Shown here: positions 35,372 through 43,958 of the stretch, one piece after another
How positions within the stretch are numbered: the stretch's first letter is position 1
How the letters are laid out: the number at the start of each line of letters is the position of its first letter
Source: Abditibacterium sp.
Lineage (GTDB): Bacteria > Armatimonadota > Abditibacteriia > Abditibacteriales > Abditibacteriaceae
Assembly (NCBI GenBank): GCA_030448265.1
Contig: JAUJNG010000005.1
Coordinates: 1 to 64,000, forward strand
DNA: 64,000 nt
Direction: 5' to 3'
Translations under genes and position numbers: made by a program
The notes under the pieces: model-generated
The model's input: the letters and a program-made list of their open reading frames with translations, nothing else
The model's database searches: none
What the model was told of the DNA's origin: nothing

Positions 35372-36154
35372 TCACACGTTCATCCCATTGGGAAAGAAGG
35401 GCCGCACGATGGCTTTGACCTGCTCCATGGTGCGCGGCGGCGTGAGTCCGAAGTTGTCGGCGAAGAAAAAACGATTTCCGGCGGGCGGCGGCAAAATATC
35501 GACGCCATCCAGACGCGGAACTGTGATGTTCTTCTGCGCGATCATCAAGCGCACGTTGCCCATGTGATAGGCCTCGTCCGCCAGAATGCGCGCCGCAGCG
35601 CCCAAGATCGTTTTGGACTGAATCATCGTCGAGGCGCCGATGTAGGCGCTGGTGCCGGTGTCTTCCATCGCGCGCGCGACGGTGAGATATTCGGCGTCGC
35701 TGCCGAAACCAATGCCCAATCCCAAAAGGTTGAGGGCGGGCTTGGCGACCGCACGGTTGCCCAGAACCGAACGGATGAATTTGACGTGCTGCTGCTCGTC
35801 GAAAGTGAGTTCGCGCGCCACCGCCGCCAGCATGGGGTCGGAGAAATTGAGCTGCCCGCCTCCCATCGTTGGTCCCAAGGTGCCGCGCCCTTCCACGCCG
35901 ATGCCGACTTGCTGAAGGTTCTTGCCCGTCAAGGTCATGGTGTAGTATTCGGCTTCGAGATACTCCAAATTGAGCGCGAAGTTGAGAATATCGACATCCG
36001 AGACGCCCTGGGCCGCCCACACGGGAGCCGACGACGCGGCCAGAGCCGCGAGGCCCAGAGCACCCGCGCCCGCGCAGCCCAGCAGGGCGCGGCGCGAAAG
36101 CACGGATTCGGCACTTTCAGGTGTGGAATTCTCGGTTGAATTTTCAGTTTTCAT
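35372..36154 (-). CDS. Exported ferritin-like domain protein (third of three)
   Basis: The 260-residue protein has a twin-arginine signal (LSRRALLGCAGAGALGLAAL) and a long four-helix domain with carboxylates and histidines spaced as in ferritin-like (DUF4439/Ferritin_2 type) proteins: LEYLEAEYYTM near residue 65, FDEQQHVKFIRS, and ADEAYHMGNVRLM. By family it may bind iron or protect against oxidation or drying, but no activity is shown. It is the distal gene of a three-gene minus-strand cluster. Its stop is followed by a family E repeat and a terminator. The first helix motif differs from the second paralogue, so the three genes are not simple copies. Confidence 0.82.
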   Translation of the reverse strand: MKTENSTENSTPESAESVLSRRALLGCAGAGALGLAALAASSAPVWAAQGVSDVDILNFALNLEYLEAEYYTMTLTGKNLQQVGIGVEGRGTLGPTMGGGQLNFSDPMLAAVARELTFDEQQHVKFIRSVLGNRAVAKPALNLLGLGIGFGSDAEYLTVARAMEDTGTSAYIGASTMIQSKTILGAAARILADEAYHMGNVRLMIAQKNITVPRLDGVDILPPPAGNRFFFADNFGLTPPRTMEQVKAIVRPFFPNGMNV

Positions 36155-36170
36155 GTGAATCTCCTTTTTC

Positions 36171-36956
36171 TCAGCCCGTTCCGGCGGGCATCACGATATC
36201 CTTGACGATGAACGGAGCGGCGTTGGCGACGGCTTCCTCGATAGTGCGCGGCTGCTCCAGAGGTCGCGGCGCGATTTGATCGCCGAGCAAAAAACGAATC
36301 AAACCGGTGTGACGCGCTTCGATGCCATAAATCGAAGCGGCGAAGTTGAGCACGTCTTTGTTGGCCACCATGGGAGCGGCGCCCAGGTAGGCGCCGACGC
36401 CGTTTTCTTCCAACTCGACCGCCAACTGCAAAAACGCAATCGGCGACAGGAAAACGTTGGCCGGAAACTGAAACGGCGGCTTCTCGATGGGCGCGCCGCC
36501 CAATTTGACGATCATTTCGCTGACGTTTAGGACGTGAGCGGCTTCATCGCGCGCCAGAGTGACCGCAGCGTTTCTCTGGCGGCCCTGCAAAAAGGAGCGC
36601 GCCTGGTCAGCCGCCACAACGCGGGCATAGAACTCGGCTTCGAGATGTTCCAGCACAAGCGCCGAATTGAGAATCGCGATGTCGTTGGTGATGCCCTGCG
36701 CCGAGGTTGTGGGTTTTGCTTCGCGCAAACCAGGAATCGGGCCGCCCGAAGCGCGCATCATGCTGGCCTGCGTCGCGCCGAACTGCTCCACAGGGGCGTT
36801 CAAGTTGGGCGAGGCGATCATAGGCCCCAGACCCATCATGTTCATGCGCGATTCGGTCGTCATGCCGCCCGACATCGCGTTGGGCATGGTGCCATTCATC
36901 GTTCCTGGCGTGGCGTTGTCCATCGCGGGGGTGTTTTGAGCCAGTCGGATTTTCAT
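36171..36956 (-). CDS. Ferritin-like domain protein with Met-rich N-terminus
   Basis: A 261-residue relative of the two flanking genes. The ferritin-like helices carry LVLEHLEAEFYARV near residue 100, ARDEAAHVLNVSE, VELEENGVGAYLG and YGIEARHTGLIRFLLG. The first 60 residues are rich in methionine, asparagine and glycine (MNGTMPNAMSGGMTTESRMN), with no clear signal peptide. This low-complexity head is not seen in the neighbours, and its role (metal-binding or unfolded tail) is inference. The start overlaps the stop of the upstream gene by four bases, so translation is probably coupled. Confidence 0.8.
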   Translation of the reverse strand: MKIRLAQNTPAMDNATPGTMNGTMPNAMSGGMTTESRMNMMGLGPMIASPNLNAPVEQFGATQASMMRASGGPIPGLREAKPTTSAQGITNDIAILNSALVLEHLEAEFYARVVAADQARSFLQGRQRNAAVTLARDEAAHVLNVSEMIVKLGGAPIEKPPFQFPANVFLSPIAFLQLAVELEENGVGAYLGAAPMVANKDVLNFAASIYGIEARHTGLIRFLLGDQIAPRPLEQPRTIEEAVANAAPFIVKDIVMPAGTG

Positions 36957-37687
36957 TGCGCGCCTCCATTGTTGCGTGGGCCGCCGCCTTGAAAGCCGTA
37001 GCGCCTTCCCAGGCGCTGGCCGATGATCTGGGGCGAAACCTGACCTTCGTAGGAAGTGGGAACGGGATCGAGGCCCGCAATTTCGCGCAGCGCCGCTAAG
37101 TGGCGGCTTTCGACGCCCGCGATAGCGGCGGCTGGCCCCAGCAGCGACGGGTCGCGCACCAGATCGACGGCGCCGTGATAGGCGTAGATGACGTTTTCCT
37201 TGAGCGAAATCGCTTCGCGCAGCAAGTTCTGGCGATTGTCAAAAACTCCGGCGGGGTAGCGGAAGAAACGCGGGCGTCCCAATGAGGAAGAGCGGTTGCG
37301 GTTTTCGAGGGTATCGGACGGCGTGGCGCGGCGCCGCTTGCGTTCCATATCGAGCACCTGAAAATGCGCCGCGTCCTGGCGCGCGATGAGGTCGAAGAGG
37401 CCGCGTTCGCGCCCGTCGAGCTGCATATAACCGTTGGATTCGCGCGCGCGCGCAAAGAAGTCTTTTTCGAGTTCTTCCATTTCGTGCGCGTAGCCCAGCA
37501 CGGTGGGATCGAGCAGGAAAATCTTGTTGAGCGTGTCGAGGATATCGGCCTGCGCCGGCGTGCGCGACAGCATCAAACCTCCGGCGCACAGCGCGGCGCC
37601 CATCAGGAAATTGCGGCGCGAAAGCGCGCTCTGTGGCGGCGTTACGGGCGGGAAGACCAGCGGCGAAACCATGGGATCGTTTGGCAT
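36953..37687 (-). CDS. Exported ferritin-like domain protein (first of three)
   Basis: The 244-residue protein opens with a twin-arginine signal (LSRRNFLMGAALCAGGLML), like the third gene. The domain has EMEELEKDFFARA near residue 70, RQDAAHFQVLDMERK, SLKENVIYAYHGAV and AGVESRHLAALREIAG, giving the E/H pattern of a di-metal four-helix fold. It is first in the cluster, with no obvious promoter seen in the 100 bases upstream. Together the cluster suggests a periplasmic or surface ferritin-like set, of the kind linked to desiccation or oxidative stress. The function is inferred from family and location only. Confidence 0.82.
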   Translation of the reverse strand: MPNDPMVSPLVFPPVTPPQSALSRRNFLMGAALCAGGLMLSRTPAQADILDTLNKIFLLDPTVLGYAHEMEELEKDFFARARESNGYMQLDGRERGLFDLIARQDAAHFQVLDMERKRRRATPSDTLENRNRSSSLGRPRFFRYPAGVFDNRQNLLREAISLKENVIYAYHGAVDLVRDPSLLGPAAAIAGVESRHLAALREIAGLDPVPTSYEGQVSPQIIGQRLGRRYGFQGGGPRNNGGAQ

Positions 37688-38038
37688 TTTTGCTCCCTGT
37701 AAGAAGTGGTTGAGGACTCGGAAAGGGCCTGAATCCTCGCGTTACAGCCCGCGCCAGAGCAAACCAAAAACCAAACCAAGGGTTTTTTAGCAGAAAAAGG
37801 AGAGAATCCCCTGCGTCAGGCAAGAAGAAGTTTGCTAACACACCAGTAGTGAAAAGAAAAATTGCGCGCTGATTTCCGCGCTCAAGCCACCGCTACATTA
37901 CTTCGCCCTCAACCAAGTCACGCGCAAGCCGCCAAACGACTGGACACGGACTGCAAGCGGCCAGATACAGCGCCTTGTCGTGCTGCCTTTGGTATGCTGC
38001 CATCACTGCTGAGCGTCTCAACCCGATGATTTGCGATT

Positions 38039-38205
38039 AGACCTCTTGCAAAAGTGGCTTGCAGCGACTGAAGTCACCGCAACAACGACGCGAAACCGGC
38101 CTTCGCAGGTTGGGGAGTCTCCAGTCCGCGCCGGCGGACTTCGCGCTGGTGTTGCGGTGACTTGAGTCGCTGCCTTTTTAGGACAGGCACTTTTGCAAGA
38201 GGTCT
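38039..38205. repeat. Inverted repeat family E, copy 2
   Basis: Same outer arms as copy 1 (AGACCTCTTGCAAAAGTG) but the inner pair is GCAGCGACTGAAGTCACCGC and complement. It overlaps the 3' end of the following gene. The remaining sequence from 37688 to 38038 shows nothing I can identify. Confidence 0.92.
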
Positions 38206-38430
38206 AGTGATATTTTTAAGTGCCGCGCCGCCCAGGCCCAGGATGCCTGAACCAATGCCACAAAGTAATGCCGCAGCAACCCATGCCGAAGCGCCGGAAA
38301 AGCTGAACCTGCCTGTCATTACCTTAAGGTCTTTAAATTGATCTGTGGCAAACGCTGCTGCTGGAAGTGCGGCACCTATGATGAAAGCACCTGCGAACCA
38401 GCGCAACCAATAATTCTGGAATAGCCTCAT
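38074..38430 (-). CDS. Small membrane protein with repeat-encoded tail
   Basis: A 118-residue ORF. Residues 1-75 look real: two hydrophobic segments (WFAGAFIIGAALPAAAF and AAALLCGIGSGILGLGGAAL) with a short soluble part. From about residue 80 the protein is read through a family E repeat (KRQRLKSPQHQREV), so the original C-terminus is lost or altered. Base composition is less GC-rich than its neighbours, a possible sign of transfer. I do not recognise a family. Confidence 0.45.
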   Translation of the reverse strand: MRLFQNYWLRWFAGAFIIGAALPAAAFATDQFKDLKVMTGRFSFSGASAWVAAALLCGIGSGILGLGGAALKNITRPLAKVPVLKRQRLKSPQHQREVRRRGLETPQPAKAGFASLLR

Positions 38431-38509
38431 ACTTTGATTGTAACTGGATCGTCCACGGTGTGGCAGTCCACGGGGAACTGGATGCGGCGCCCTGTTCTGC
38501 CACGGTTAA

Positions 38510-38881
38510 TCACTCGATGCCCTCTGCCTGCGCGAATGTGGCAGGATTCACAATTTTGATGTCACTCATCTGACCCAACACCAGAAGGTTTTTATCTCCT
38601 GTAACGATAAGTTCACATTGGCCTGTTAAAGCCGTTGCCAGAACAGTATCATCGTCAGCATCACGGCACACTGGAGACGATAAAGATTCCGGCACCACAA
38701 TCTGCACCCTTGATTTCAACACTTCAATGGCTTCGTCTGCGGTTTCCGAAGCGTATTTGAATTTGTCGGTTAATTTCTCTCTTAATTCGTCTAAGATGAA
38801 TTGCGGGTAGTGGTTCAGTTGCGGGTGGCACCGAGGTTTGTAGTAGCGCCGCCAGGGGCGGGTGGCGGGCATATGACACAT
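38510..38881 (-). pseudogene. PIN-domain toxin-like protein, N-terminus lost to an inverted repeat
   Basis: Residues 25-123 match the C-terminal two thirds of a small PIN nuclease of the COG1569 type: FILDELREKLTDKF, the acidic stretch CRDADDDTVLATAL and VTGDKNLLVLG. PIN toxins need an N-terminal DTNVLVS-like acidic strand that is missing. Instead the first 20 residues come from an inverted repeat (RRYYKPRCHPQ). The gene is therefore most likely a broken toxin from a VapC-like system, with no antitoxin gene visible beside it. The decay could reflect repeat insertion. A real upstream start further away cannot be ruled out. Confidence 0.65.
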
Positions 38882-38919
38882 TATGTAAACGCGCTACGGC
38901 GCTACTACAAACCTCGGTG
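38829..38919. repeat. Inverted repeat covering the 5' end of the PIN gene
   Basis: CACCGAGGTTTGTAGTAGCGCC pairs with GGCGCTACTACAAACCTCGGTG. Its GGTTTGTAG words resemble the inner pair of family E copy 1. From 38920 to 39129 I see no clear feature. Confidence 0.9.
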
Positions 38920-39165
38920 TCACGTTGATGCCGGTTGAAAAGAGGGTGCGAACGCAGTTTGAGAAACTGGCGCCGCTCACCCGCTAAACGCCTTAACGCG
39001 CTTCCGCCAACTCCAGCGCCGGATAATCGACGTAACGCCTGCCCTACGCGATAGCGCCGGTTTCGTCGTTTGCCAGAAGGCGCTCAGCGCTCACTTTGCT
39101 TCCAGTGAAAGTCTCCTTTTCACGGTAAAATGGCAAGCGCCAGCGCCAATTCCGGCGCGATTTTT

Positions 39166-41034
39166 ATGTCCGAACTTCCCCATTCGTCCGAATCGCCCTC
39201 GCGCGGCGAGTTCGCGCTGCATTTGCCAGGGCTGCTCAAAGTTCTGGCCGAACATCTCTATTCCAACCGCCAGGTCGCGCTGCGCGAACTGATTCAAAAC
39301 GCCGGCGATTCGTGCGTGCGCCGCGCGCTGAGCGGCGACGCGCCGCAAGGTTATGCGCCGCGCCTCGATATTCGCCTCGACCGCGCGGCGGGGACGCTGG
39401 AATTTTCCGACAACGGATCGGGCCTCACCGAAGACGAAATCCGCGATTACCTGGCCACCATCGGCCGCTCGCAGACCCGCGAATTGAAGGAAAATCTGGC
39501 GATTTTTTCGCCCGACGACGCGCAAAAATTGGTTGGACAGTTCGGATTCGGCTTTCTGTCGGCGTTTTTGCTGGCGTCCCATGTCGAAGTCGTGACGCGC
39601 TCGATGCAGCCCGATAGCCCCGCGCTTTTGTGGCGCGCGCAGGGCGACGAATCTTACGAAATGTCGCGCGCCCAGCGCGATGAAATTGGCACCACGATTA
39701 CGCTTCGCGTCAAGCCCGAAGCGGCCTATTTGCTCGAACGGGAGCTTCTGGGTGAAACCCTGCGCCGTTTCGCCGATTTTTTGCCGCTTCCCATCACTCT
39801 CGACGGCGCGGATGAGCCGCTCAACGCGGGGCGACCGCCCTGGGAGGGCGACGATCCGGCCCACGAAATCGGCGACTACATTCGCGCCCGTTTCCACGCG
39901 CCGCCGCTCGTGATTATTCGCCTGGGGCCGCACCAATTCGACTTGGGGCACGATACGCTCGAAATTCCGCTCGAAGGTTTTTTGTTCGTGCCGCCTGGGT
40001 CGGTCGCGTCGGTGCGCGAATACGGCGATTTGAGCGTTTTCATTCGCGGTATGTTCATCCGCGACGACGAAAAACACCTGCTGCCGTCGTGGGCGCGCTT
40101 CGTGCGCGGCGTCATCGACTGCCCCGATTTGCAGCCCACCGCCTCGCGCGAAGACATTCATCAGGACGAAACCTTCGGCTGGGTCAAAAAAGCGATTGAA
40201 GCGCAACTGGTGAGCGCGCTGCACGGCATCGCCGACGAAGAGCCGCAGCTATGGCAGGCGATTGTGCGCGGCCACGCCGATGTCATCACCGGCTGGGCGG
40301 CGCGCGACGAGGAGTTTTTCGAGCGCGTCGCCGATATTTTAAGTTTTCGCACCACACGCGGCCTGCTCACGCTGCGCGATTATTTGAATTTGTCCGACGG
40401 CGCGCTTTATTACGTCACGCGCGAGTTGGGTTCGCTCCAGGAGCAGCTTTTGGCGGAGGGACACGGTTTTCCGGTGATTGACGCTTCGTGGTTTGGCGTC
40501 GAAGGCTGTCTGCGCCGCTTCGCCGCGACGCGCCTGCACGACGAAAAACGAGTGCGCCTGGTGCAACTCGACGACAACGCGCCCGAACTTTTGCGCGCCG
40601 CGCCAAGCGATTCGCTCCAGGCGGTTCTTCGATGGTATGAAGCGCGCGGCGTGCGCGTCAAAGTCGCCCGTTTCGCGCCCGACAGCGTGCCCGCTTTGAT
40701 GGTTTATCCGCGCGACGCGCAGTTCATCGCCGACGCCCGCACCGCGCTTTCAGGTGACGAACTGCCCGCGCCCTTCGCCGGACTGATTGGTGAAGTCGTC
40801 GAGTCGCTGCCCGTCGAGGAGGACGATTTAGCGGGCGTTTTGCATCTCAATCTCGATAATTCACTGGTGCAAAGTCTGGCCGATGCGCCGGTTGACGCGC
40901 GGCGTGGTGCGGTTTTGGAAACGCTGCTGCAAGTCGGGCGGCTGTTTGCGGGTCGCACGCTCACGGTTGGCGACGCGGCGGGGGCGTTCGAGGAACTGGG
41001 CGCGGCGCTGGGAAGGTTAATGTTGGAAGAGTGA
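39166..41034 (+). CDS. htpG: Hsp90-family chaperone HtpG
   Basis: HtpG is the bacterial Hsp90, an ATP-dependent dimeric chaperone in the cytoplasm. The N-terminal ATPase carries the GHKL motifs: EHLYSNRQVALRELIQNAGD, SDNGSGLTEDEI and VGQFGFGFLSAFLLASHVE. A middle domain has ISGVI-like RFVRGVIDCPDLQPTASRED. The C-terminal domain is poorly conserved and somewhat shorter than E. coli HtpG. Either ATG 39130 or ATG 39166 could be used. The second is preferred because homologues start near this point and TAAAAT overlaps the first. No close heat-shock partner gene is nearby. Confidence 0.9.
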   Translation: MSELPHSSESPSRGEFALHLPGLLKVLAEHLYSNRQVALRELIQNAGDSCVRRALSGDAPQGYAPRLDIRLDRAAGTLEFSDNGSGLTEDEIRDYLATIGRSQTRELKENLAIFSPDDAQKLVGQFGFGFLSAFLLASHVEVVTRSMQPDSPALLWRAQGDESYEMSRAQRDEIGTTITLRVKPEAAYLLERELLGETLRRFADFLPLPITLDGADEPLNAGRPPWEGDDPAHEIGDYIRARFHAPPLVIIRLGPHQFDLGHDTLEIPLEGFLFVPPGSVASVREYGDLSVFIRGMFIRDDEKHLLPSWARFVRGVIDCPDLQPTASREDIHQDETFGWVKKAIEAQLVSALHGIADEEPQLWQAIVRGHADVITGWAARDEEFFERVADILSFRTTRGLLTLRDYLNLSDGALYYVTRELGSLQEQLLAEGHGFPVIDASWFGVEGCLRRFAATRLHDEKRVRLVQLDDNAPELLRAAPSDSLQAVLRWYEARGVRVKVARFAPDSVPALMVYPRDAQFIADARTALSGDELPAPFAGLIGEVVESLPVEEDDLAGVLHLNLDNSLVQSLADAPVDARRGAVLETLLQVGRLFAGRTLTVGDAAGAFEELGAALGRLMLEE

Positions 41035-41085
41035 GGTGGGAAAAGTAGGAGTTTGACTCCCTCATCTCGCCAAAAGGAAAACGCG

Positions 41086-42279
41086 ATGGATATTTGGAAC
41101 TGGCTTTACGAATCAATCGAAACGCACCGCGAAAAGGGCGACGACTCGCGCCTCGAACTGTATTGGACTTTCCGCGAAGCGATGGATTTCGACGAGCAAA
41201 ACCCGCAGGCGGCATTCGCGGCGCTCGAAGAAGGCCGCAAACGCGCCGCCGCGCTGGGCGACGGCTGGTGGACGCTGTTTTTCGAGCACTGGAAACTGCA
41301 AAATCTGCTCTCGAAACAGCGCAATTACGGAGCGGCGCGCGATCTGGCGGCGCGCGTCGCGCTCGAAGCGCGCAAGCCGCAATATGCCGCGCTGCCGCAG
41401 CGCGTCTGTTTGCAGGAAGACCTGATTTCGGCGTTCGTGGGCATTGATGCGCGCGGCCACGCGACCCTGATTCAGGAAGCGCTCGATTACATGGAAAAAG
41501 AGGCCGCGCCCGATGTCGAATGCTTCCTGTGTCTGCTCGGTCTGCAAAGCGATTTCGCCGAAGAACGCGCGCTGTGGAACGAAGCGCACGCCCTCCGGAT
41601 GCGTCTGCTGGCGCGCTGCGAGGAGAGCGGCAACGAGCATCACGCCATGCAGTCGCACCTCGAACTGTGCGGCGTGATTCTCAATTTGCCCTACGCGGCG
41701 GAAGAGGTTCTCGACCCCGCCAACATCGGCGAAAGCGACGAAGTGGTGCCGGTTGCCGAAGGCTGGGTCAGCCGCGAAACCTTCGAGAAGCGGATGGGCG
41801 AAGTCGAAAGTCACGCGATTCGGGCGCAGGAACTGGCCGAAAAACTGGATGCGGGCGAGTATTTTTCCGAAATCTGGATGTGGCGCGCCCATGTCGGGTT
41901 TATGCGGGGCGAAACCGAGGCGGCGCAGGAGTTTTTCAAGCGCGCCATCGACCGCTTTTTCGCTAACGGACTGTTGCCCGCCGAAAACTTTTTCGCGGCG
42001 TGGCGCACGACCTATTGGCGTTACGGCAACTTTGACAAGGCGCTGCAACTGGTGGAAGACGAGGAAAAATGGATCGAGGGCACCGGCCAGCTCGCGCGCG
42101 AAGCGCGGCTGGCGCGCTTCAGGTGCCATTTCAAACTCGCTCTGGGAACCCTTGAAGCCGCCGATTTCGAAGCGGCGCGCGCCAAAATCGCGCTGTTGGG
42201 CGACCCCTCGCACGAGCAAAATCGTCTCGCGGAAGTCGAAACCGCCTGGAAGAATCAAAATTCCGCTTCTGCGGGATAA
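41086..42279 (+). CDS. Uncharacterised TPR-like helical protein
   Basis: A 397-residue soluble protein made almost entirely of helices, with repeat-like pairs such as ALEEGRKRAAALGDGWW and EAAQEFFKRAIDRFFANG that suggest tetratricopeptide-like packing, though the spacing is too irregular to place TPRs. There is no signal peptide or membrane helix. The ATG at 41086 follows AAAGGAAAA, a fair ribosome site. I do not recognise a named family. It lies 51 bases after htpG on the same strand, so a co-chaperone or co-expressed partner is possible, but that is only positional. Confidence 0.75.
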   Translation: MDIWNWLYESIETHREKGDDSRLELYWTFREAMDFDEQNPQAAFAALEEGRKRAAALGDGWWTLFFEHWKLQNLLSKQRNYGAARDLAARVALEARKPQYAALPQRVCLQEDLISAFVGIDARGHATLIQEALDYMEKEAAPDVECFLCLLGLQSDFAEERALWNEAHALRMRLLARCEESGNEHHAMQSHLELCGVILNLPYAAEEVLDPANIGESDEVVPVAEGWVSRETFEKRMGEVESHAIRAQELAEKLDAGEYFSEIWMWRAHVGFMRGETEAAQEFFKRAIDRFFANGLLPAENFFAAWRTTYWRYGNFDKALQLVEDEEKWIEGTGQLAREARLARFRCHFKLALGTLEAADFEAARAKIALLGDPSHEQNRLAEVETAWKNQNSASAG

Positions 42280-42299
42280 AAAGGCCATCCTGCCATCAC

Positions 42300-42411
42300 A
42301 GTTGTCATTCCGAGGAGGCACGACGAGGAATCGGTTGCAGTGCCCACTCATTGACTGTTAAGAGAGGAAACCCTCACCGATTCCTCCTCGTGCCTCCTCG
42401 GAATGACAAGC
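42300..42411. repeat. Inverted repeat family B, copy 5
   Basis: Core arms TTGTCATTCCGAGGAGGCAC and complement without the outer CACACATT flanks seen elsewhere. It occupies the gap between the TPR-like and glutamate dehydrogenase genes. Confidence 0.92.
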
Positions 42412-42447
42412 GCTCACGATCCATAGGCGCTTACGCTTCAAACTACC

Positions 42448-43701
42448 ATGACCCAACACCCCAACGCCTGGCACAACGCCCTTTCGCAGCTCGATGCCGT
42501 CGCCGCCAAGATTGGCCTCGAATCGCATATTCACGCGCGGTTGCGCCAGCCCAAGCGCTCGCTCGAAGTTTCGATTCCAGTTGTGATGGACGATGGCAGC
42601 GAGCAGATTTTCACCGGTTTTCGCGTTCAGCATTCGCTCGACCGAGGCCCCGCCAAGGGCGGAATGCGCTATTCGCCGCTCGTCAATGAAGATGAAGTGA
42701 AAGCTTTGGCGATGTGGATGACGTGGAAATGCGCCGTCGTCTCAATTCCCTATGGCGGCGCCAAAGGCGGCGTCGCCTGCGACCCGAAAGCGCTGTCGCA
42801 GAGCGAACTGGAGCGCCTGACGCGCCGTTTTACCACCGAACTTTTGCCCATCATCGGGCCGGAAAAAGACATTCCGGCGCCCGATATGGGCACCAACGCG
42901 CAGGTGATGGCGTGGATCATGGACGCTTATTCGAGCCACGCCGGTTTTTCGGTTCGCGGCGTGGTGACCGGAAAACCGCTTTCGATTGGCGGCTCGGCGG
43001 GCCGCGAGGAAGCCACGGGGCGCGGCGTGGCCATCACGACGCGCGAAATGGCGCGCCGCGCGGGCATTACGCTGGCCGGCGCCAGCGTGGTGATTCAAGG
43101 CTACGGCAACGTCGGGCGTGCGGCGGCGCAAATTTTGTCCAAAGAATTTAGCTGTCGCATCGTGGGCGTGTCCGATGCGCGCGGCGGCTTTTATAACCCG
43201 CGCGGCCTCGACATCGCCCAAATCGGGCGCGACATGACAACGCACGGCGCTTTGCCAGCGCAAATTGACGCCGAGCGCGTCGCGGGCGACGAATTCTTGC
43301 AACTGCCCTGCGACATCCTCATTCCCGCCGCACTCGAAAATCAGATTACGACCCAAAACGCGGCCAAAATCTGTCCTAAAATGCTGGTCGAAGCGGCGAA
43401 TGGGCCGACGACGCCCGAAGCCGACCTGATTTTGCGCGACAACGATGTTGTGGTCGTGCCCGATATTCTGGCGAATGCGGGCGGCGTGACGGTGAGCTAC
43501 TTCGAATGGGTGCAGGGCCGCGACGAGTATTTCTGGGCGGCGGATGAAGTCAACCGACGATTGGAGCGCATCATGGTCAACGCCTGCAACGAAGTCGGGA
43601 CTATTGCGGATCGAGAAAAAGTTGATTTGCGACTGGCGGCTTATATTTCGGGCGTGGGGCGCGTCGCGGAAGCGATTCGGGTGCGGGGGATTTACGGTTG
43701 A
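42448..43701 (+). CDS. gdhA: Glu/Leu/Phe/Val-type glutamate dehydrogenase
   Basis: A 417-residue dehydrogenase that interconverts glutamate and 2-oxoglutarate plus ammonia. GPAKGGMRYSPLVNEDEVKAL near residue 70 has the substrate-binding lysine, and PYGGAKGGVACDP holds the catalytic lysine. APDMGTNAQVMAW and TGKPLSIGGSAGREEATGRG precede the Rossmann motif IQGYGNVGRAAAQIL near 220. NAGGVTVSYFEWVQGR ends the conserved part. NAD or NADP preference is not settled by the sequence. The length matches the hexameric type. It appears monocistronic, between repeats. Confidence 0.93.
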   Translation: MTQHPNAWHNALSQLDAVAAKIGLESHIHARLRQPKRSLEVSIPVVMDDGSEQIFTGFRVQHSLDRGPAKGGMRYSPLVNEDEVKALAMWMTWKCAVVSIPYGGAKGGVACDPKALSQSELERLTRRFTTELLPIIGPEKDIPAPDMGTNAQVMAWIMDAYSSHAGFSVRGVVTGKPLSIGGSAGREEATGRGVAITTREMARRAGITLAGASVVIQGYGNVGRAAAQILSKEFSCRIVGVSDARGGFYNPRGLDIAQIGRDMTTHGALPAQIDAERVAGDEFLQLPCDILIPAALENQITTQNAAKICPKMLVEAANGPTTPEADLILRDNDVVVVPDILANAGGVTVSYFEWVQGRDEYFWAADEVNRRLERIMVNACNEVGTIADREKVDLRLAAYISGVGRVAEAIRVRGIYG

Positions 43702-43707
43702 GATTGG

Positions 43708-43958
43708 AAAATAACCACAGAGACGCGGAGACACAGAGGAAGAGAGAGGTTTAGAGGCTGTTTAGTAAATGGCGATTTTCTTGACGTGCCAGAAAACCCG
43801 TCATGCTGAGCCTGCGAAGCATCTGGCGTGACTGCGATTGGGGCGTCACGCCAGATGCTTCGCAGGCTCAGCATGACGAAAACTGCGAATTTTTCATTTA
43901 CTAAACAACCTCTAAACCTCTCTCTTCCTCTGTGTCTCCGCGTCTCTGCGGTTATTTT
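43708..43958. repeat. Nested inverted repeat: family D with a second repeat inside
   Basis: Outer pair: AATAACCACAGAGACGCGGA and complement (family D). Middle pair: TGTTTAGTAAATG and complement. Inner pair: GTCATGCTGAGCCTGCGAAG CATCTGGCGTGAC and complement (one loop). The three levels are concentric. The whole 257-base gap after gdhA is this structure. Confidence 0.93.

Noticed and set aside
35219-38205. CRISPR array from the repeated arms
   Set aside because: The repeats are inverted and far apart, with no regular spacers and no cas genes.
38941-39000. Very short ORF starting MPVEKRVRTQFEKLAP
   Set aside because: Nineteen codons without a recognisable family; could be a gene remnant but cannot be supported.
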